Notes under the pieces: model-generated
Told to the model about the DNA's origin: nothing
Database searches by the model: none
Seen by the model: only the letters and a program-made list of their open reading frames with translations
DNA from: Pseudomonas fluvialis
GTDB taxonomy: Bacteria > Pseudomonadota > Gammaproteobacteria > Pseudomonadales > Pseudomonadaceae
DNA: 64,000 nt
Assembly (NCBI RefSeq): GCF_014207935.1
Contig: NZ_JACHLL010000001.1
Location: forward strand, 434,001 to 498,000
Direction of reading: 5' to 3'
Made by a program: the position numbers and the translations under genes
Shown: in pieces, positions 39,197 to 48,705 of the stretch
Position numbering within the stretch: the stretch's first letter is position 1
How the letters are laid out: each line of letters opens with the position of its first letter

Positions 39197-41125
39197 TTAC
39201 CAGTCGAGTGCTACGGACAGGTTGATGCCGTGCTGGGTTTCGTCATCTGCCTGACGATAGGTGTAACCGGCGCGCAGCGACAGGTCTTCGGCCAGCTTGT
39301 GGCTGACGCCGAGAGTGCCACGATCCAGACTGTCGCCCGGAGTGTAGCCCTGCAGCTCGAAGTCGATACCCGGCAGGCTGTTCAGTTCGGCACGCAGCTC
39401 GGTGGTGTCATCCTCGTACTCGCGCTCGTGGGCATATTCGGCGAACAGCGCAGTATCGGCATTGAGCTGGTAACGGCCCTGAATACCGGCACCCAGGCGA
39501 CGCGAGTCACGCTGCTGGTCATCAAAGTTCATGGCGGTGGAGCGAGCGCCATCCTCCGCGTAGCCATCCACCTCGACCCGCGCATAGTCGGCGCTGAGGA
39601 ACGGGCTCAGATGCCACTCGCTGCCCGGCTGGGCAATGTCGTAGCCGACGCGGCCCGAGACAGCCCACAGGTCACCGTCGCTATCGCCCTTCTCGCTACG
39701 CTCGGTAATGCCGAGGTTCAGGGTGCGCTCGAGGTTGTTGTAATCGAGGCTGCCGAGGCTGACGCCGAGGTCCGCCCACCAGCGGTTCTGCTGGTACTGG
39801 GCGAAGGCCGTGGCCAGGTAGCTGCGCAGGTCATAGTCGGAATCGGCTGCGCCGACATCCAGTCCCTGTTCGTAGAAGCCGAGGGCTGCACCCACACGCC
39901 AGGCGTCATCCAGACGGTAGCTGCCACCCAGGTTCAGGCTGTAGCCGTTACCATCGCCGGCCGCGCTGTTGTTCTGTTCATCGAAGTCCAGGCGCTGACC
40001 ACCACCGACCACGAAGCCACGCCACTGGCCAACCTGCTGCCAGGCCTCCCAGTCGGCCTGCCACTGGCCACGCAGCTGGTCCTGGTGAGCGCGCAGGCTG
40101 CCATGAGCCATTTCCGGCAGCAGGGTCAGCTCCATCGGTGCCGCCAGCAGCGAATAGTAGTAATCCGCGGCAATCTGCTGCACCGCCGTGGTTGGATGCA
40201 CGCTGTCGTTGTAGAACAGCTTGCTCGGATCCGGCGTAGCGCTGTTGATGCCCCAGGTGGCATTGACGTTGGAGCAGCCATCGAAGCAGGTAGCGGTGAG
40301 GTTCTGTGTGGCATCGAAGCCATAGCTGGCCGCATCGGCCAGTACTTCATTGATCACCAGCGGCACATTCAACGGGATGACGTTGGCATCTAGGGTTCGC
40401 AGCTGCGCCAGCAGCTCAGTATTAAAGTCGGTCACAAGCCCGCTAATGGTCGCGGGCAAGGTAGGAATCAAATTGCCCAGCGCAGCCGAGCTTGGCGTGC
40501 GCCCGACATCAGGCAGCAGCGACACCATGATGTAACGAGCGCCAGCTGCATTGAGAGCCTCGACGCTGTCGACCAGGCGTCCTGCACCATCTCGCGCCTG
40601 CTGAGTAGCAACAGCCGGAGGCGCCAATGGATTAATCCTCAGCTGTAGAAAGTCGTTGCCTCCTCCATTGACGTAATACAGCGCATTGGCATCGGCTCGC
40701 CCACCCGTGGAAACCAGATAGCCATCACGGGTTCGCAGACCGGCAGTGGACCCGCCGGCAGCGGTAATCGAGTTGTAGATCTGATCGGTACGATACCCTC
40801 CGACCGCCCAGTTATTGCCATCTTCCCAGCCATTGGCGGCAAACACCGAGGAGGTCGACGGCGTCTGCAGGCCCAGACCGAGCAGCTCACCGAGCAACAT
40901 GGGCGAACTCTTGCCGTAAATCTCGCCACTGCCGTCGAGGTAGCTCGGACCTACGCGGTTGGTGAACCGCATGGTTGCACCCGCCGGGCCATCGGCATCG
41001 GGGAACTGCCCGGCATCGCTGAGGCTGTCGCCAAAAACATACAGAGCCGAATAGGGGTTGGCCGCCAGTGGTGTGGCAGAGGCCAGCAGGCAGGCAGCCG
41101 CCAGCGGGGTGAGCAGACGCTTCAT
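39197..41125 (-). CDS. estA: EstA, GDSL autotransporter esterase
   Basis: From the ATG at 41123-41125 the protein is 642 residues. A signal peptide ends near PLAA (residue 23). The passenger is a GDSL esterase with the serine in FGDSLSDAG (about 32-40), the NGGGNDF block and the DSVHP Asp/His pair (about 290). The C-terminal 270 residues form an autotransporter beta-barrel ending in an aromatic residue (VALDW). EstA is displayed on the outer membrane and in P. aeruginosa affects rhamnolipid production and motility. The leader has AAGGAC as ribosome-binding site overlapped by a CA-rich motif. Confidence 0.95.
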   Translation of the reverse strand: MKRLLTPLAAACLLASATPLAANPYSALYVFGDSLSDAGQFPDADGPAGATMRFTNRVGPSYLDGSGEIYGKSSPMLLGELLGLGLQTPSTSSVFAANGWEDGNNWAVGGYRTDQIYNSITAAGGSTAGLRTRDGYLVSTGGRADANALYYVNGGGNDFLQLRINPLAPPAVATQQARDGAGRLVDSVEALNAAGARYIMVSLLPDVGRTPSSAALGNLIPTLPATISGLVTDFNTELLAQLRTLDANVIPLNVPLVINEVLADAASYGFDATQNLTATCFDGCSNVNATWGINSATPDPSKLFYNDSVHPTTAVQQIAADYYYSLLAAPMELTLLPEMAHGSLRAHQDQLRGQWQADWEAWQQVGQWRGFVVGGGQRLDFDEQNNSAAGDGNGYSLNLGGSYRLDDAWRVGAALGFYEQGLDVGAADSDYDLRSYLATAFAQYQQNRWWADLGVSLGSLDYNNLERTLNLGITERSEKGDSDGDLWAVSGRVGYDIAQPGSEWHLSPFLSADYARVEVDGYAEDGARSTAMNFDDQQRDSRRLGAGIQGRYQLNADTALFAEYAHEREYEDDTTELRAELNSLPGIDFELQGYTPGDSLDRGTLGVSHKLAEDLSLRAGYTYRQADDETQHGINLSVALDW

Positions 41126-41130
41126 GGGCA

Positions 41131-41146
41131 AGTCCTTGTTGTTATT
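41131..41146 (-). promoter_or_regulatory. CA-rich motif overlapping the estA ribosome-binding site
   Basis: On the minus strand AATAACAACAAGGACT includes AATAACAA, a match to the AAnAAnAA pattern recognised by Hfq with Crc in Pseudomonas catabolite repression. It abuts the AAGGAC ribosome-binding sequence, the position at which such motifs block translation. Confidence 0.45.
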
Positions 41147-41264
41147 GAGTGACTTAATCCGTTGAAACTAATCATTTAGCACAAAAAAAGCAGCCCTCAC
41201 CTGACAAATTCACCCAAATGGGGGAGCCGGACCAACGCCACCATCATGCCAAGGCATCACGCCA

Positions 41265-42905
41265 TTACTGCGTGGCCAATACCGAGCGGTTGCGCCCGGC
41301 ATGCTTAGCCTCGTACAGCGCGGCATCGGCCGCCTGCAACAGCTCGTCCAGCGCATGGCCGTGCTGGGGCCACAGCGCCAGACCGGCGGACAGGGTGACC
41401 TGCAGCGGACCAGCCCGTGTTGGCAGGCGCACGCTGGCGAGCTGTTCGCGCAGGCTCTCCACGCGCTGACAGGCCTCGGCGGCATCCACCCCCGGCAGGA
41501 TCAGCAGGAACTCTTCGCCACCGATGCGAAATACCGCATCGGTGCTGCGCAGATTCATTTCCAGATGCTCGGCTACCGCCCGCAGCACCTCATCGCCCGC
41601 CAGGTGGCCATGACTGTCATTGAGCAGTTTGAAGTGATCCAGGTCGATCAGCGCCAGTGCCAGCGGCAGGCGATCACGCAAGGCCCGCGACTGCTCGCGC
41701 TCGAAAAACTCGCCGAGGTAGCGGCGGTTGTACAGGCCGGTAAGCGGATCATGCAGGGCCTGCTCGCGCAACTGCTCGTGCAGTTCGGAAATGGTGCTCA
41801 GGCGCTCCTCGCTGAGCGCCAAGGCGGCGGCCAGGTTCACTTCGCTCTGGTGACGGGCGGTGACATCACGCAGATAGATCATCTGCCCAAGGCGCTGCAT
41901 GCCCCCCTTTCCTGGGCGCTCAATGTTACGCAGACGCACTTCGAAGAACGCCTCACCACAGGCCAGATCCAGTTGTTCCTGAGGCTCACCGGCAGACCCC
42001 ACAGCCTGGGACAACGGCTCACCGAATACCGGCCAGTGCTGCAGCGGCAAGCCCTTCCAGGCCCTGTGCAGCCCGGCCAGCTGCAGGGCGACCGGATTGG
42101 CTTCAACCACCCGCCCCTGCCCGTCGACCACTAGCACCGGGTCCGGCAGTACCTCGACCAGCAGGTGGCGCGCCACCGGCAACAGGTCAAACAGGCGCAC
42201 ACCGAGAATCAGCCAGGCGAAGGCCACGACCGTGAAGGCAAAACAAAACGGCGTCGGATCAAAACCGAACAGGGTGACGCCAAACACTACGTAGCTGATA
42301 TTCGCGGACCAGGGCACGCAGGTGACCATGACGAAGGCCAGGTAGTGGCGCCGGTGCACACCCTCGCTGAACCAGGCCGCGCGCAGCACCACCCACAGGC
42401 AGAACAGCATCAGCGCATATACATAGACCGCCGCCGCCATGAACAGCACACCATGGTCATAGCGGATCGGAGCACCCTGCTCGGCGGAGATGGGTTGAGT
42501 AGCCGGGCCGTAGAACAGCTGGTGCAGCGGATTGCTCAGGGCTAGCAACCAGATCAGCAGCGGCCCGACCAGCAGCAAGGCAATATTGCCCGCGCGCAGG
42601 GCCCGCTGACTGCTGTTGACGTATTGCCAGAGGAATACCGCCCAGAAGGTCGGCACACCGACAATCCCCGGCCAGGCCATCTGCGCCCAGAACACCTTGC
42701 AGTCGGGAACCTCTGCGGCCATTTCCAGGGCCGCCGCGCCCATCCACCAGAGCACGGTCAGTTGCAGCAGGACAAAGCTGTTGCGACCCGGAAAGACCTG
42801 CTGACGACTGACCCAGCGTGCCAGCAGGATCACCCCGACACACAGGCAAAGAGTCAGTGTTACTGGCGCACTGAGCTGCCATTGATTGATCGAGCAGACA
42901 CTCAT
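41265..42905 (-). CDS. Membrane diguanylate cyclase (7TM-PAS-GGDEF)
   Basis: The 546-residue protein begins with about seven membrane helices (residues 10-230) of the histidine-kinase-N-terminal 7TM type. A PAS domain follows (about 250-370, LPDPVLVVDGQGRVVEANPVAL), then a short coiled coil and a GGDEF domain (about 385-545). The active loop is GGEEF and an I-site RSTD lies five residues upstream, so the enzyme should be active and product-inhibited. It is the second cyclic di-GMP synthase in the window, next to the surface esterase estA. Confidence 0.92.
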   Translation of the reverse strand: MSVCSINQWQLSAPVTLTLCLCVGVILLARWVSRQQVFPGRNSFVLLQLTVLWWMGAAALEMAAEVPDCKVFWAQMAWPGIVGVPTFWAVFLWQYVNSSQRALRAGNIALLLVGPLLIWLLALSNPLHQLFYGPATQPISAEQGAPIRYDHGVLFMAAAVYVYALMLFCLWVVLRAAWFSEGVHRRHYLAFVMVTCVPWSANISYVVFGVTLFGFDPTPFCFAFTVVAFAWLILGVRLFDLLPVARHLLVEVLPDPVLVVDGQGRVVEANPVALQLAGLHRAWKGLPLQHWPVFGEPLSQAVGSAGEPQEQLDLACGEAFFEVRLRNIERPGKGGMQRLGQMIYLRDVTARHQSEVNLAAALALSEERLSTISELHEQLREQALHDPLTGLYNRRYLGEFFEREQSRALRDRLPLALALIDLDHFKLLNDSHGHLAGDEVLRAVAEHLEMNLRSTDAVFRIGGEEFLLILPGVDAAEACQRVESLREQLASVRLPTRAGPLQVTLSAGLALWPQHGHALDELLQAADAALYEAKHAGRNRSVLATQ

Positions 42906-43042
42906 GCCCGCCCCCGCGCCAAGCCAGGCCTGACCTTGTACCCTTGCGCCGCACTCATCCTGATCCGCACTCCGCTGCGGCCATCACTCGCCCAGTTGCC
43001 GAATGGCAAGCCTAGCCAGCCCGCCGCACAATGTGAAGCAGC

Positions 43043-44398
43043 TCACACCGGCTTGCGTGGACGCAACAGACTGTAAGCCATAAGTCCCAGCAGCAGCACA
43101 CCGGCCAGCAGCACCGCCCACAATGCCAGGCGCTGCCAGTCGGCCCTTGGTTCCTTGGTGATCGTCCCCGCCTGGTTCTGTTCCTGCGGGGACGGCTCCG
43201 CCGGTAGCAGCAGCGAGGCTTTGGGCAACTCACGCAACGGCTCGCTGCTGTAGCCAGGCATCAACGTCGCCAACGGCAACTCGACCGGGGCAGCCTTCGC
43301 ATTGCCCAGCAGCAGACGATAAGGCCCCTCGCCACGAGCCAGGAACACCAGACGCTGACCACTCAGGGCGTACTGCAACTGCGGCGCACTGGAGAAACCG
43401 CCACCCCGTGCATCGACCTGCACGCGCAGCTCACTGAGCGGCCAACCCGGCAGGCGCAGCTCCTCCTCACGCACTTCGCGCCCCTGCTGCGGCAAGCGGT
43501 AGAGCACACCCTGAGCCACCGCGCCCCATGGCCGGGTGGTGTCGACTCGCCCCTGCACCCGCACCGGAACCAGGCTGTTGGCGTCACTCAGCGGAAGACG
43601 CAAAGCCTGCACCGGCAGTGCCCGCGGCAGTTGCCATTGATAGGACTGCGCATCCAGCTGGTGCGCCGGCAAGGGCTCTGACCACAGCAGCGGCGGTTCG
43701 ACATACCCCTCTTGAACGCTGACCAGTTGCACCGCCGTCAGCTCCGGGGCCAACGCGGGCGAGCGCCAGAGTAGTCGCAGGTAGCGGCTACGCAGCGCCG
43801 GCAGCCTGATCTCGCGTTGCTCGATGCGATCACCAGCAAAGCTCAGGCGCGCCACCTGATAGTCCCCCACCGCCTGCCAGTGCTGCAGATCATCGCTGCC
43901 TTCCACGGCAAAACGCTGGAAGCCCTCGGCGCCATCCCAGTCGAGACTCAGGCGCACCAGAGGCGCTTGAATGGCGCTGGCATCCAGCAACCAGCCCTGA
44001 CGCGGCAACGGCTGACTGCTTGGCGCCGTCGCTGGCTGTACCTCGACCAACGTGCCCGTGCTGCTGCTCTCGATGCGCAATCCCGGCGGCAAGCCGGTGG
44101 CAGCCTGCTCGGCCTGCAGGGGAAACCAGCGCACGCCATGGCTCTGCTCGGCCTGACGATATTCCGCCGCTGGCTGCAGCAGGCTGTAGGCCAGGAACTG
44201 GCCCTGAGCGTTCTGCACGCGCAGGTCGCGCAGATCGCTGTGCTTCGCGGCGAGCAGTGCCGGCAGCGGCAGGTCCAGCTGGAACCAGGGTCCGGCGACC
44301 GGCGTCTGCAAGGTCGCCTGCCAGGCGAAGTCCTCGGCCTTTTCGACCGCCAGAACAGGTGTGGCCAGCACCAACAAGAGGGCCATCAAGGGCTTCAT
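43043..44398 (-). CDS. DUF3999 membrane-anchored periplasmic protein
   Basis: The 451-residue protein has a signal peptide (about residues 1-17). A large beta-rich periplasmic region is built of two or three discoidin/carbohydrate-binding-like sandwich domains (for example VRLSLDWDGAEGFQRFAVEGSDDLQHWQ). One C-terminal transmembrane helix (about 425-443) precedes a short basic tail (LLRPRKPV). It matches the DUF3999 family. The function is unknown. The start overlaps the DUF2339 stop by 4 bp, and the two families commonly occur together, so they probably act as one membrane complex. Confidence 0.88.
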   Translation of the reverse strand: MKPLMALLLVLATPVLAVEKAEDFAWQATLQTPVAGPWFQLDLPLPALLAAKHSDLRDLRVQNAQGQFLAYSLLQPAAEYRQAEQSHGVRWFPLQAEQAATGLPPGLRIESSSTGTLVEVQPATAPSSQPLPRQGWLLDASAIQAPLVRLSLDWDGAEGFQRFAVEGSDDLQHWQAVGDYQVARLSFAGDRIEQREIRLPALRSRYLRLLWRSPALAPELTAVQLVSVQEGYVEPPLLWSEPLPAHQLDAQSYQWQLPRALPVQALRLPLSDANSLVPVRVQGRVDTTRPWGAVAQGVLYRLPQQGREVREEELRLPGWPLSELRVQVDARGGGFSSAPQLQYALSGQRLVFLARGEGPYRLLLGNAKAAPVELPLATLMPGYSSEPLRELPKASLLLPAEPSPQEQNQAGTITKEPRADWQRLALWAVLLAGVLLLGLMAYSLLRPRKPV

Positions 44399-47300
44399 TG
44401 CAACTCCTCACGAGCCTGTTCCTCACGGGCTTCATCCTGACGCGGCGGCAGCGGCGCAAAGTAGCCCACCACCAGCAACAGCACGCCTACGCCGATAAAC
44501 GAAATGATGCGCTCCAGACCACCGCGGTTGCCAAGCTCGACAAAGAACAGCTTGGCAACCACCACCGCGATCAGCAGTGCACCGACCACCCACAGCTCAC
44601 GGCGCACACGCAGGTGACCGACGATCATCAGCGCCAGGGCGATCAGGGTCCAGACAATCGACAGGCCGGCCTGTACCAGCATCGAGTCCAGCTGCAGCGA
44701 CAACTGATATGGCACGCCGGCCCAGTGGAACGCCGTGCGGAAGACCATGGCCGTGGCCAGTGCGAACAGCGAGGCACCGACCACTACCGCGACCACCTGG
44801 CGACCGCGCTCAACCTCGACACCCAACTCCGGCAGTCCTTCGTGCAGCCAAAGGCCGGCGCCCAGCAGCGCCAGCAGCAGACCGATTTCCAGCGGATTGA
44901 GCAGCGGCACGTAAGGCAACGGCGCGGCATCGCCAGCGCTGAAGGAATTGGCCAGCCAGAACCACAGCAGCATCAGCAGTGCCAGCGGCAGGGACGCCCA
45001 CAGCCGGTATTCGCGCGGGAAGGCGGCGACCGGCCAGGGCAGGCGCTGCACCCGGCAGACCAGCAGCAGCCACAGGCTCGGCAGAACGCTCCAGCCCAGC
45101 CAGCGCCAGGCGTTGTAGGCCTCGGCCAGCAGCATCAGCAGGTAACGCAGCTCCAGCGCCAGCACACCGAGCAGCAGCCACAGCCCCAGCACATGGGCGG
45201 CCGACTGCGGTCCGGCCGGCAGCAACGTGGCCAGGCGACGCAGGCTGAGCGCATGCACGGCGAACATCGCCGCCCAGGCCAGCCAGCCCAGGTTCGCCAG
45301 CGGGTGGTACTGACTGTGCCAGGCCCACAGCAGGATCACGCCCGCCACTGGCATCAGCAGGCTGCACAGCAGCGCCAGAGTCACCCAGCGCAGGCGCACC
45401 GCCAGCAGCGTCGCCAGCAGCACACTGGCCACTGCCACCAACAGCAGGGCAGCAGTCTGCAGCGGTGCGTCGACAAAGCGCAGCACCTCACTGGCCAGGG
45501 TCAGCGCCCACCAGGCCGCGCCCCACACCAGCAACAGCTGCGCCAGGCGCTGCAGATTCAGTGCCCCCAGACCATCACCCTGTTCGGCCAGGCGCAGGCG
45601 CCAGCTGCCGAACAGCGCCGCCAGCGCCAGCGCCATCGGCGTCCAGAAGCCGGCATGAGCCAGCGGCGTCAGTCCTTCGCCACTGAGTTGCCCCAGCAGC
45701 AGCGGGCTGACAGCGAAGAAGGTCAGGCCACCCAGCAGTTGCAGCAACAGGCCGAAGATGAAACTGGCGCGCTGCTGCAGATGCAGGCTGAGCCAGACAA
45801 TCAGCAACCCGGTAGCCGCCCAGACGCCGCTGGCGCTGAGCCATGGCAGAACGAACAGTACCGCCAGGTTGATGAACACCAGGCCGAGCAGCAGCACCAG
45901 GGTCAGCCCGCGCAACAGACGACGGTCCTCGCGCACCATCGCGTGCCGCCCGGCCAGCAGCATGCCGCCAATCAGCAACAGACCGATCAGCGAGGCGGCC
46001 AGCAGGCTGCGCCAGCTGGCACCGAGGCCAGAGCCCAGCTGACTGCCATCCATGTCGACCAGGAACAGCGCGCCGCCGAGCAATTGCACGGCAAAGGCGC
46101 TGAACAGGAAACTGCGCGACTGCAGGCGCAAGCCAGCCAGCAGGGTCAGCAGACCCGCCACCGCCCAACTGATCGCGGTGCCATCCACGGCGAAGCACAG
46201 CGGGGCGATCAGGTAGGCGAAACCGAGGCCGCTGACGGCCAGCCACGGCAACAGCCGCGCTTCGCCGTCACCGACCAGCGCCCGGTGCTGACGCAGCTGC
46301 CAGAAGCTGAACAGCAGCGCCACCGCCAGCATCGCCGCGCCCAGCGGCGCACCGGCGAGCAGGGTGTCGCCTCCACGCTGCAGATCGAACAGGAAAGCCA
46401 CACCGGCGCCGAACTGCAGCAACAGGGCAAAGCCCCGAGCCAGACGGCGCTGCTGTCGTAGGGCCATCCAGAAGATCCCGGCCCCCTCGACCGCCCAGGC
46501 CGCAGAGGTCCAGCGCGCATCCAGGCCCAGGGGGATCGCCAGCGAGCCGAATACCACGCCCAGCGCCAGGCAGGTCTCCACCAGCAGCTGTGCCCGCTGA
46601 CCAACACGCCCGATCAGCAGGCGCGCCAACAGCAGGTAGAACAGGCCCAGCGCCAGCGCACTGAAGGCGGCGCCGAACTCCAGATGACGAACCAGCGCGA
46701 ACTGCAGGCCAAAGCCCACCAGAGGCGGGCCGAACAACGCCGTGGCATCGACATAATCGCCCTTGCCCACGGCCCAGCGCAGCCACTCGCCGCGCTCGGC
46801 AGACTGCGGCGCATCGTCCGCATCACGCAGCGTACGCCGCGCAAACAGCAGACCGATGGCCACGTACATCAGGAAGAACACCACCAGGAACGGCTCGGTG
46901 GACGCCAGCAGCTCCGGTTTGTAGGAACGCAGCCCCCAGGCGAAGCCGATGCCGAAGGTGCCGAGGAAACCAATCAGGTTGAGCAGACGCCAGGCCTTGA
47001 ACCAGGCGATGGCGAGGATGCCGCTGTTGAGCAGGATGAAATAGGAGAACAGCGCCACATGGTTGCCGCTGCCCGTGGAAGTGAGGATCGGCGCGGCGAA
47101 CCCGCCCAGCGCGGCGGCAGCCGCCAGGCCCAGCGCATTCTGGCTGACCGCGAGAATCGCCGAAAACAACGTGACCAGCACCAGCAGGGCCAGCGCCGCC
47201 TTGGGGTCGATCAGCGGGTGCAGGCGCATGGCGGCGAAGACCGTCAGGTACAGCACGGCAATCCCGGTGCCCTGCAGAATCAGGGCATAGCTCTCGCGCC

Positions 47301-48036
47301 GGTGACGCAGCCACCAGCCCAGCCCTAGCAGGCCGACAGCCGCGGCGGCAACGCCGGCATAGCGCAGCTCGACCGGTACCACCATGCCCTCGGTGGCATA
47401 ACGCAGAAGGAAGGCCAGGCCGAGGAACAGCAGCACCGCGCCGATACGCAGCACCGGATTGCCACCGAACAGCCAGTTGCGCACGGCATCGATGGTCTGA
47501 TCGATCAGCCCCGGCGGGGCGGGAGGTGGCGGTGTTTGCGGACGCACAGGCGGCGCGACATGCACGGTTTCGACCTGCGGCGCACTGGGCTGGGCTACGG
47601 TCGCAGCGGCGACCGCCGGCGACGGCAAATCGCTCGGCAGCTCCCAGACCAGCTCACTGTCATCCACAGCAGCCGCTGGCATGGCCGCTTCCGCCAGCTC
47701 GGCACTGGCCGCCAGCGTTGAAAAGTCGGCTGATTCGGGAACCGGCTCTGGTTCAGGCTCGGGCACAGGAGCCTCCGCCGGGACGGTGAATACCTCAGGC
47801 GCCGCCTGCTGCTCAACCTTTACCAGTCGCGCATGAATGGCCTGGGTGCCACGCTCGAAGCGCTCGGCAAAGCCTTTGAGCTCCTGCTGCAGACGCTGGT
47901 TGTCGGCTGCCAGCATCTGCAGGCGCAGTGCCTGCCCCAGCGCCAGACCACAGACCCCGCCGAGCAGGGCGCCGGTGAGCGACTCGCCGGCAACACCCCC
48001 GACCAGCAGACCCACCACCATGAAGATCCATTGCAT
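44395..48036 (-). CDS. DUF2339 large polytopic membrane protein
   Basis: From the ATG at 48034-48036 (MQWIFMVVGLLVGGVAGE) the protein is about 1213 residues. An N-terminal helix with glycine repeats precedes a short coiled coil (about 35-60) and an acidic Pro/Glu-rich linker (about 65-165). Then about 25 or more predicted membrane helices run to the C-terminus. No enzyme motif is recognisable. DUF2339 proteins are annotated only as membrane proteins. The 11-residue longer start at 48069 is unlikely. It is coupled to DUF3999 (ATGA). Confidence 0.88.
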   Translation of the reverse strand: MQWIFMVVGLLVGGVAGESLTGALLGGVCGLALGQALRLQMLAADNQRLQQELKGFAERFERGTQAIHARLVKVEQQAAPEVFTVPAEAPVPEPEPEPVPESADFSTLAASAELAEAAMPAAAVDDSELVWELPSDLPSPAVAAATVAQPSAPQVETVHVAPPVRPQTPPPPAPPGLIDQTIDAVRNWLFGGNPVLRIGAVLLFLGLAFLLRYATEGMVVPVELRYAGVAAAAVGLLGLGWWLRHRRESYALILQGTGIAVLYLTVFAAMRLHPLIDPKAALALLVLVTLFSAILAVSQNALGLAAAAALGGFAAPILTSTGSGNHVALFSYFILLNSGILAIAWFKAWRLLNLIGFLGTFGIGFAWGLRSYKPELLASTEPFLVVFFLMYVAIGLLFARRTLRDADDAPQSAERGEWLRWAVGKGDYVDATALFGPPLVGFGLQFALVRHLEFGAAFSALALGLFYLLLARLLIGRVGQRAQLLVETCLALGVVFGSLAIPLGLDARWTSAAWAVEGAGIFWMALRQQRRLARGFALLLQFGAGVAFLFDLQRGGDTLLAGAPLGAAMLAVALLFSFWQLRQHRALVGDGEARLLPWLAVSGLGFAYLIAPLCFAVDGTAISWAVAGLLTLLAGLRLQSRSFLFSAFAVQLLGGALFLVDMDGSQLGSGLGASWRSLLAASLIGLLLIGGMLLAGRHAMVREDRRLLRGLTLVLLLGLVFINLAVLFVLPWLSASGVWAATGLLIVWLSLHLQQRASFIFGLLLQLLGGLTFFAVSPLLLGQLSGEGLTPLAHAGFWTPMALALAALFGSWRLRLAEQGDGLGALNLQRLAQLLLVWGAAWWALTLASEVLRFVDAPLQTAALLLVAVASVLLATLLAVRLRWVTLALLCSLLMPVAGVILLWAWHSQYHPLANLGWLAWAAMFAVHALSLRRLATLLPAGPQSAAHVLGLWLLLGVLALELRYLLMLLAEAYNAWRWLGWSVLPSLWLLLVCRVQRLPWPVAAFPREYRLWASLPLALLMLLWFWLANSFSAGDAAPLPYVPLLNPLEIGLLLALLGAGLWLHEGLPELGVEVERGRQVVAVVVGASLFALATAMVFRTAFHWAGVPYQLSLQLDSMLVQAGLSIVWTLIALALMIVGHLRVRRELWVVGALLIAVVVAKLFFVELGNRGGLERIISFIGVGVLLLVVGYFAPLPPRQDEAREEQAREELQ

Positions 48037-48213
48037 GCGTGCTTCCCTCGCGCCCACGGGCGGTTGCATCCGTGACAGTCATACCCGGGCCGAGTATATC
48101 CAGCCCGGCACCTGCCAGTAGAGACGCCGGCAACAGATCCGTGCGACACATACCCGCACCGAGCAAACCCGCACCGAACATCTGCCAACGATTCACAAAT
48201 GCCCGCCAGCCGC

Positions 48214-48219
48214 TATCAT
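48214..48219 (+). promoter_or_regulatory. Candidate -10 element for the cysteine-cluster gene
   Basis: TATCAT lies 44 bp upstream of the ATG at 48263, with ATTCAC (48191-48196) 17 bp before it as a weak -35. The region lies between divergent genes. Confidence 0.35.
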
Positions 48220-48262
48220 CGCGCGCCCGCCACGCGCTGCGGGCCGCGCCGAGAAATGACCG

Positions 48263-48661
48263 ATGATGAAGAACAACCTGATCCCTGCCGCCGATATCGA
48301 GCGTCTCGACACCTGGGCACGCTACAACAAGGACATGTGCTACAGCTGCCACTCCACCTGCTGCACCCTGCCGGTGGAGGTGCGCCTGAGTGACCTAATC
48401 CGCATCGGCGTAGTGGATGCGTTCGAGAAGGATGAGCCGGCGAAGAACATCGCCAAGCGCCTGCAAAAAGAAGGGATAGTCGAGCGTTTCAATCAGAAGT
48501 CGGGCATTTTCACGCTCACCCGCCTGAGCAACAACGACTGCCTGTACCTGGACCGCAAGACGCGTCTGTGCACCATCTACGACCAGCGCCCGGACACCTG
48601 TCGCAACCATCCTCGCGTCGGCCCACGCCCCGGCTACTGCGCCTACAAACCCAAAGCCTGA
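48263..48661 (+). CDS. YkgJ-family cysteine-cluster protein
   Basis: The 132-residue cytoplasmic protein has eight conserved cysteines. The first group is CYSCHSTCC (about residues 27-35). The second group is spread through CLYLDRKTRLC, RPDTCRNH and PGYCAYK. This is the CxxCxxxCC pattern of the YkgJ/UPF0153 family, which probably binds zinc or an iron-sulfur cluster. The function is unknown. It is convergent with the phosphoethanolamine transferase gene. Confidence 0.88.
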   Translation: MMKNNLIPAADIERLDTWARYNKDMCYSCHSTCCTLPVEVRLSDLIRIGVVDAFEKDEPAKNIAKRLQKEGIVERFNQKSGIFTLTRLSNNDCLYLDRKTRLCTIYDQRPDTCRNHPRVGPRPGYCAYKPKA

Positions 48662-48683
48662 GAGCCGCCCTACCGGGCGGCTC
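48662..48683. terminator. Stem-loop between convergent genes
   Basis: GAGCCGCCC and GGGCGGCTC form a 9-bp stem with a TACC loop immediately after the YkgJ-family stop. No strong T-run follows, but it is well placed as a shared terminator. Confidence 0.55.
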
Positions 48684-48705
48684 AAGACAGGCGGAGAGCG
48701 AACCG

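Noticed and set aside
44020..46461. 813-codon plus-strand ORF opposite DUF2339
   Set aside because: Glutamine/arginine-rich low-complexity translation with no domain; an artefact of high GC antisense to a real membrane protein gene.
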